This document shows positions 35,611 to 35,703 of a stretch of 35,703 nt of DNA, in pieces. The stretch comes from Nephromyces sp. MM_2019 (lineage: Eukaryota > Apicomplexa > Aconoidasida > Nephromycida), in contig JADHZB010001887.1 of the NCBI GenBank assembly GCA_015657535.1, positions 1 through 35,703 of the forward strand, written 5' to 3'. A program made the translations under genes and the position numbers. The number at the start of each line of letters is the position of its first letter. Position 1 is the stretch's first letter. The notes under the pieces were generated by a model. The model saw only the letters and a list, made by a program, of their open reading frames with translations, searched no databases and was not told the origin of the DNA.

Positions 35611-35703
35611 TATATACACATTATATATACACATTATATATACACATTATATATACACATTATATATACACATTATATATACACATTATATATACACATT
35701 ATA
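35611..35703 (+). repeat. 13-bp tandem repeat, about 7 copies, cut by window end
   Basis: The unit ATATATACACATT repeats without visible error up to the last base, so the array continues beyond the window. Confidence 0.95.

Noticed and set aside
35611..35703. Telomeric repeat at window end
   Set aside because: The 13-bp ATATATACACATT unit is not like TTTAGGG/TTAGGG-type telomere repeats and lacks a G-rich strand.

Overview
This window looks like nuclear DNA of an AT-rich protist, most likely an apicomplexan. The SUMO ends in the DAM.xQTGG pattern that I associate with apicomplexan and plant SUMOs. Every reconstructed gene uses the standard code with GT-AG introns. Genes are intron-rich, and most introns are short (about 50-150 bp). 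A piroplasm-like relative is possible, but I cannot name a genus. All identities below come from reading translated exons by eye, with no database search.

Layout. 309-447 (-) is the first exon of an FG-repeat nucleoporin that runs off the left edge. 448-6103 is repeat-rich, with only weak exon candidates. 6104-8424 (+) is a complete 11-exon PRPF31/Prp31 splicing-factor gene. 9502-11104 (+) is a complete 5-exon secreted M20-type amidohydrolase (IAA-amino-acid-hydrolase-like). 11637-16249 (-) is a 9-exon coiled-coil protein of unknown function whose N-terminus is His/Thr/Asn-rich. 17459-23265 (-) is a 9-exon type I membrane glycoprotein that I read as a very divergent GPI transamidase subunit PIG-T/Gpi16. 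24435-25479 (+) is a 2-exon SUMO gene. 28377-29161 (-) is a tandem-KH RNA-binding protein arranged like the FMRP/FXR KH1-KH2 block. 29540-30296 (+) is a tentative small multi-exon gene. The stretches 25480-28376 and 30297-35703 are mostly repeat-derived, with one broken ORF near 27.9-28.1 kb.

The most unusual feature is genome-wide in this window: degenerate TG-rich and CA-rich blocks that switch strand in an organised way. In each of three large introns (SUMO intron 1, PIG-T introns 1 and 2) the sense strand is TG-rich in the 5' half and CA-rich in the 3' half, so the pre-mRNA could fold on itself and bring the splice sites together. The same repeats also enter coding exons. They make a His/Thr-rich tract in the coiled-coil protein, an Ile/Tyr signal-peptide core in the PIG-T candidate, and the short tail after the SUMO di-glycine.

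The genes do not form a pathway. They are a mix of housekeeping functions (splicing, nuclear pore, SUMO, GPI anchoring, RNA binding) plus one secreted hydrolase, as expected for a eukaryotic chromosome. I saw no rRNA, tRNA, CRISPR array or transposase gene.
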